A stretch of DNA of 64,000 nucleotides, from the NCBI RefSeq assembly GCF_900107175.1, contig NZ_FNOZ01000012.1:38069-102068 (forward strand). The letters are read 5' to 3'. The stretch's first letter is position 1, and every line of letters starts with the position of its first letter. Source of the stretch: Modestobacter sp. DSM 44400 (lineage in GTDB: Bacteria > Actinomycetota > Actinomycetes > Mycobacteriales > Geodermatophilaceae). The position numbers were made by a program, and so were the translations under genes. This document shows positions 61,644 through 64,000 of the stretch, piece by piece. The notes below the pieces were generated by a model, which saw nothing but the letters and a program-made list of their open reading frames with translations, made no database searches and was not told the origin of the DNA.

Positions 61644-62849
61644 TCAGCTTCCCGCTGCTCGTCGGTACAGCCAGCGGCCGGGTGCTGCGGTGACGCCGTG
61701 TGCCACCGTGCTGGCTACGACGACGAGGCTCCCGGCAGCCCACAACCGGGGGTCGGACACCCCCTCGTCCTCGCTGAACGTCAGGTAGAACAGCGCGCTG
61801 ACGCCGATCGGGCCGAACCAGCCCAGGAAGACCGCGTCCCGCAACCGGAGGTGGAGAGGCCGGGCGAGCGCCAGCAGTACCGGGGGTCGCCGCAGCAGCA
61901 GCACGGCGACGGGGAAGGCGAGCGCCGCCCAGCCGAGGTGGGCCCACTGCGTCCAGGGCAGTTCGATGCCCAGCAGCAGGAACAGCGGGAGGACGACGTA
62001 GCGGTTGACTGCCTCGTCGATCGTGTTCTGCGGGCCCACCTCGTTCTCGGCCACGGCGAAGTTGTAGGCCAGTCCGGCGACGAAGACCGACAGCACGCCG
62101 TCGGCGTTCAGCAGCCGGGCGACACCGAGGACCGCCACCGCCAGCACGAGCGTGAAGACGAACGAGGAGCCCTGGGAGACGTCGGAGTGCTGGAGCGCGA
62201 AGCTGACCGCCCGGCCGGCCAGCAGACCGATGATCACGCCGACCGCTACGCCAACGGCCAGCTGGTAGAGACTGTCCAGCACGGCGGAGCCCACGGACTC
62301 CCGCACGACCAGGGCGATGCCGACCAGCACGAGGGGCAGCGCGAGGCCGTCGTTGCTGCCGGATTCGGCGGAGATGAGCTGTCGGGTGCGGGCCGGCAGG
62401 TGCTCCTCGGCCGGCTTCCCGGTGACGACGCTGGAAGCCAGCACCGGGTCGGTCGGGGTGATGCAGGCGCCGATGAGCACGGCCAGCGCCACCGGCACCC
62501 CGAGCACCAGCCACGCGAGTGCCGCCGACAGCGCGGCCATGCCCACCATGCCGACGGTCAGGAGCACGGTGGTGGGACGTGCGATCGGTCGTAGCCGACG
62601 CACTGGATAGCGCAGCGACACGCCGATCAACGAGATGGCCAGCAGGATGCGCGCCACCTCGAGCAGCAGGGTCGACCGTTCGTCCTCCGGGACCTCGATC
62701 AGGCCGAGCACCCGCGGCCCGGCGAGCACCCCCAACAGCAGGGCCAGCAGTGGCTCGCTCAACGGCAGGTTCCGGATCTTCCCCGACATCGCAGCCAGCA
62801 CGACGGCAAGGCCACCGACCAGGGCGTACCCGAGATGAAGTTGTTCCAC
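61644..62849 (-). CDS. CPA1-type cation:proton antiporter
   Basis: A 401-residue, roughly 12-helix Na+(K+)/H+ antiporter. The ion-site Asp pair lies in ITPTDPVLASSVV and SAESGSNDGLALPLV (ND motif); LADGVLSVFVAG-like LNADGVLSVFVAGLAYN is also typical. No C-terminal regulatory domain. GTG 62849 (MEQLHLGYALVGGLAVVLAA) is taken as start. It is the only intact gene between 60.2 and 63.5 kb. Confidence 0.93.
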   Translation of the reverse strand: MEQLHLGYALVGGLAVVLAAMSGKIRNLPLSEPLLALLLGVLAGPRVLGLIEVPEDERSTLLLEVARILLAISLIGVSLRYPVRRLRPIARPTTVLLTVGMVGMAALSAALAWLVLGVPVALAVLIGACITPTDPVLASSVVTGKPAEEHLPARTRQLISAESGSNDGLALPLVLVGIALVVRESVGSAVLDSLYQLAVGVAVGVIIGLLAGRAVSFALQHSDVSQGSSFVFTLVLAVAVLGVARLLNADGVLSVFVAGLAYNFAVAENEVGPQNTIDEAVNRYVVLPLFLLLGIELPWTQWAHLGWAALAFPVAVLLLRRPPVLLALARPLHLRLRDAVFLGWFGPIGVSALFYLTFSEDEGVSDPRLWAAGSLVVVASTVAHGVTAAPGRWLYRRAAGS

Positions 62850-62907
62850 GAGCTGTGCTCCAGGGGACGACGGGGACGTTGGGGACGGGCGGCGGCAGGG
62901 GCGCCGG

Positions 62908-63461
62908 TCAGCCGTCCTCGGGCGAGGGGTCCTCGGCCGGGTCGGGGAAATCGTAGGTCGGTACCGGGTCCTGACCTTCGGCCGCGACCATCGCGTCGAT
63001 GGTCACCTCACCGGCCTCTGCGAAGGTGAACGTCACTGGGATCGACTCCGACGAGCGCAGTTCGGTCTGCAGGTCCTCCAACACGATCACCGGCATGCCC
63101 TCCGCACCCACGTACAGATTGTCATTCGCCTCGACCGTGAGCGCCAAGTCGCCGCCGCCAGGGACGGTGGCGTCCGCGAAGTCCGGCCCGCTCACTTCGG
63201 TGAGCGTGTCCGCCGTCGTCCCGGTGTTGGCGAGGCCCAGGACGAGACGCGCTTCCTCGCCGACCTGGTCGACCCCGTCGAGCGGGTACTCCAGCTGGAC
63301 CTGGCGCAGCTTCACGTCCTCGCCGACCGGTGCGTCCGGTCCGATGGCCCCGCCCTGCACCTCTTCCCCGGGAGTGTTCGAGGGACGTCCTCGCCGCAGC
63401 CGCTGATCCCGAGCGTCAGCAGTGCCGCGGTGGCCGCCATCAGCCAGCGTCGTGCCGGCAC
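62908..63461 (-). pseudogene. Copper chaperone PCu(A)C-like lipoprotein, frameshifted
   Basis: From GTG 63461 the first frame gives a lipoprotein signal, MPARRWLMAATAALLTLGISGCGEDV, lipobox LGISGC. Near 63385-63370 the match moves to a second frame: NTPGEEVQGGAIGPDAPVGED, then the beta-rich LANTGTTADTLTEVSGPDF, GMPVIVLEDL and VTFTFAEAGEVTI, and a Pro/Asp/Glu-rich tail. One indel would restore a lipoprotein of about 185 residues. Function in the family is copper delivery to cytochrome oxidase or similar; Met/His ligands are few here, so this is uncertain. Confidence 0.6.
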
Positions 63462-63839
63462 AGTCGGGTACGAGCTGGTTGTAGCGCCATCGCATATCAG
63501 GAGGCGAGGCGCCAACGGAACGGCGCGTTCTCAACGCTCGCGATAAGAGGTTCCGCCGATAGGTGCGTGTCGGTGACAAGGGGCAGGCACGAGTCCCTTC
63601 GATCACGGCTCGGCTTCCGTCGGAGTGATCGGAAGGAGCCGACGGTGCGGTATCCCCAAACGGCCGCCCTAGCCTCGATCTTCCGTGATCTTGATGCGGA
63701 GCATGATCATCGGCTTCTGGTCCCGTGTGGGCGTCAGGATGGCATTGGGGTGTGACGGATCGGCCGATGTCGCTCGGGTGGGCGCCGGTTCCACAGGCCG
63801 GTGGGTGTCCTTCGGGTCGTCGGGTCAGGTCGCCGGGGG
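63462..63839. other. Gap with no recognised gene
   Basis: About 380 nt between the lipoprotein remnant and the transposase tail. An AT-richer stretch near 63660-63720 contains ATGATCATCGG and repeated TGATCTT/GATCTT. A transposon end may lie here but I could not define terminal repeats. Confidence 0.35.
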
Positions 63840-64000
63840 TCAGCCGGAGGCGGCTGCCGGGGCGGCGAGCACCGCGGTGGCGTCGCGGAGTCGTGCAAGC
63901 CCGTCGCGGACCAGCGCGGCCCAGGGGTGGTGTTCGGCCAGGTGCAGGATCCGTCGGCGTCCGGTGCGGGCCAGCGTCGCCGGGGTGGTGAACAGGCGGG
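63840..64000 (-). mobile_element. C-terminal end of a transposase (window edge)
   Basis: The minus strand reads RLFTTPATLARTGRRRILHLAEHHPWAALVRDGLARL and stops at TGA 63840. The pattern (TTPxxLxRxGRRxxLxLxxxxPWA) is the usual C-terminus of IS4/IS1380-group DDE transposases in GC-rich actinobacteria. Only 53 residues are inside the window; the family is a likely, not certain, assignment. Confidence 0.6.

Overview
The window is GC-rich actinobacterial chromosome. Gene order (rapZ-yvcK-whiA, gap-pgk-tpiA-secG, tkt-tal-zwf-opcA-pgl, sufR-B-D-fdx-C-S-U-T), frequent GTG starts, 1-4 nt overlaps between genes, RbpA and WhiA all point to Actinomycetota. The protein style and intergenic repeats suggest a Geodermatophilaceae-like organism (Blastococcus/Modestobacter/Geodermatophilus type); the family assignment is inference. 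No tRNA, rRNA, CRISPR array or complete mobile element was seen.

Layout. 1-8.1 kb: end of a metallo-beta-lactamase-fold hydrolase, an amidase, the excision-repair genes uvrA and uvrC, and a frameshifted acetyltransferase. The amidase and uvrC have promoters resembling the actinobacterial DNA-damage (RecA-NDp/PafBC) promoter. 8.1-17.1 kb: rapZ-yvcK-whiA, glycolytic gap-pgk-tpiA, an orphan peptide-type ABC binding lipoprotein, secG and rbpA. 17.1-24.3 kb (minus): pentose-phosphate operon tkt-tal-zwf-opcA-pgl. 24.6-26.8 kb: convergent ctaB and ctaA for haem O/A synthesis. 27.0-29.5 kb: a Clp-family AAA+ unfoldase. 29.6-36.6 kb: complete SUF Fe-S assembly operon headed by a SufR-like repressor with an inverted repeat on its start codon. 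36.6-46.5 kb: an acetyltransferase, a large membrane protein, an ABC-F ATPase, a small HTH protein, a crotonase-fold protein, an ABC exporter, a SnoaL-like protein and a sirohydrochlorin-chelatase-like protein, plus remnants of a chloramphenicol-phosphotransferase-like gene and an SDR. 46.8-51.4 kb: aconitase and a divergent acyl-CoA ligase. 51.6-56.5 kb: a secreted NlpC/P60 peptidase and a MoxR-DUF58-VWA operon. 56.6-64 kb: a quinone oxidoreductase, an ArsR-SRPBCC-DHFR-like operon, then a stretch of decayed genes around an intact Na+/H+ antiporter, and the tail of a transposase at the right edge.

Most notable unexplained signals: (1) two copies of a 26-codon linker ORF, each overlapping the start codon of the next gene (before opcA and before the DUF58 gene) and carrying that gene's Shine-Dalgarno in its own last codons; (2) an 18-bp element present almost identically upstream of sufR and of aconitase; (3) a dispersed palindromic element sitting just behind several stop codons; (4) DNA-damage-type promoters that put an amidase in the repair regulon; (5) several gene remnants with one or two frameshifts.
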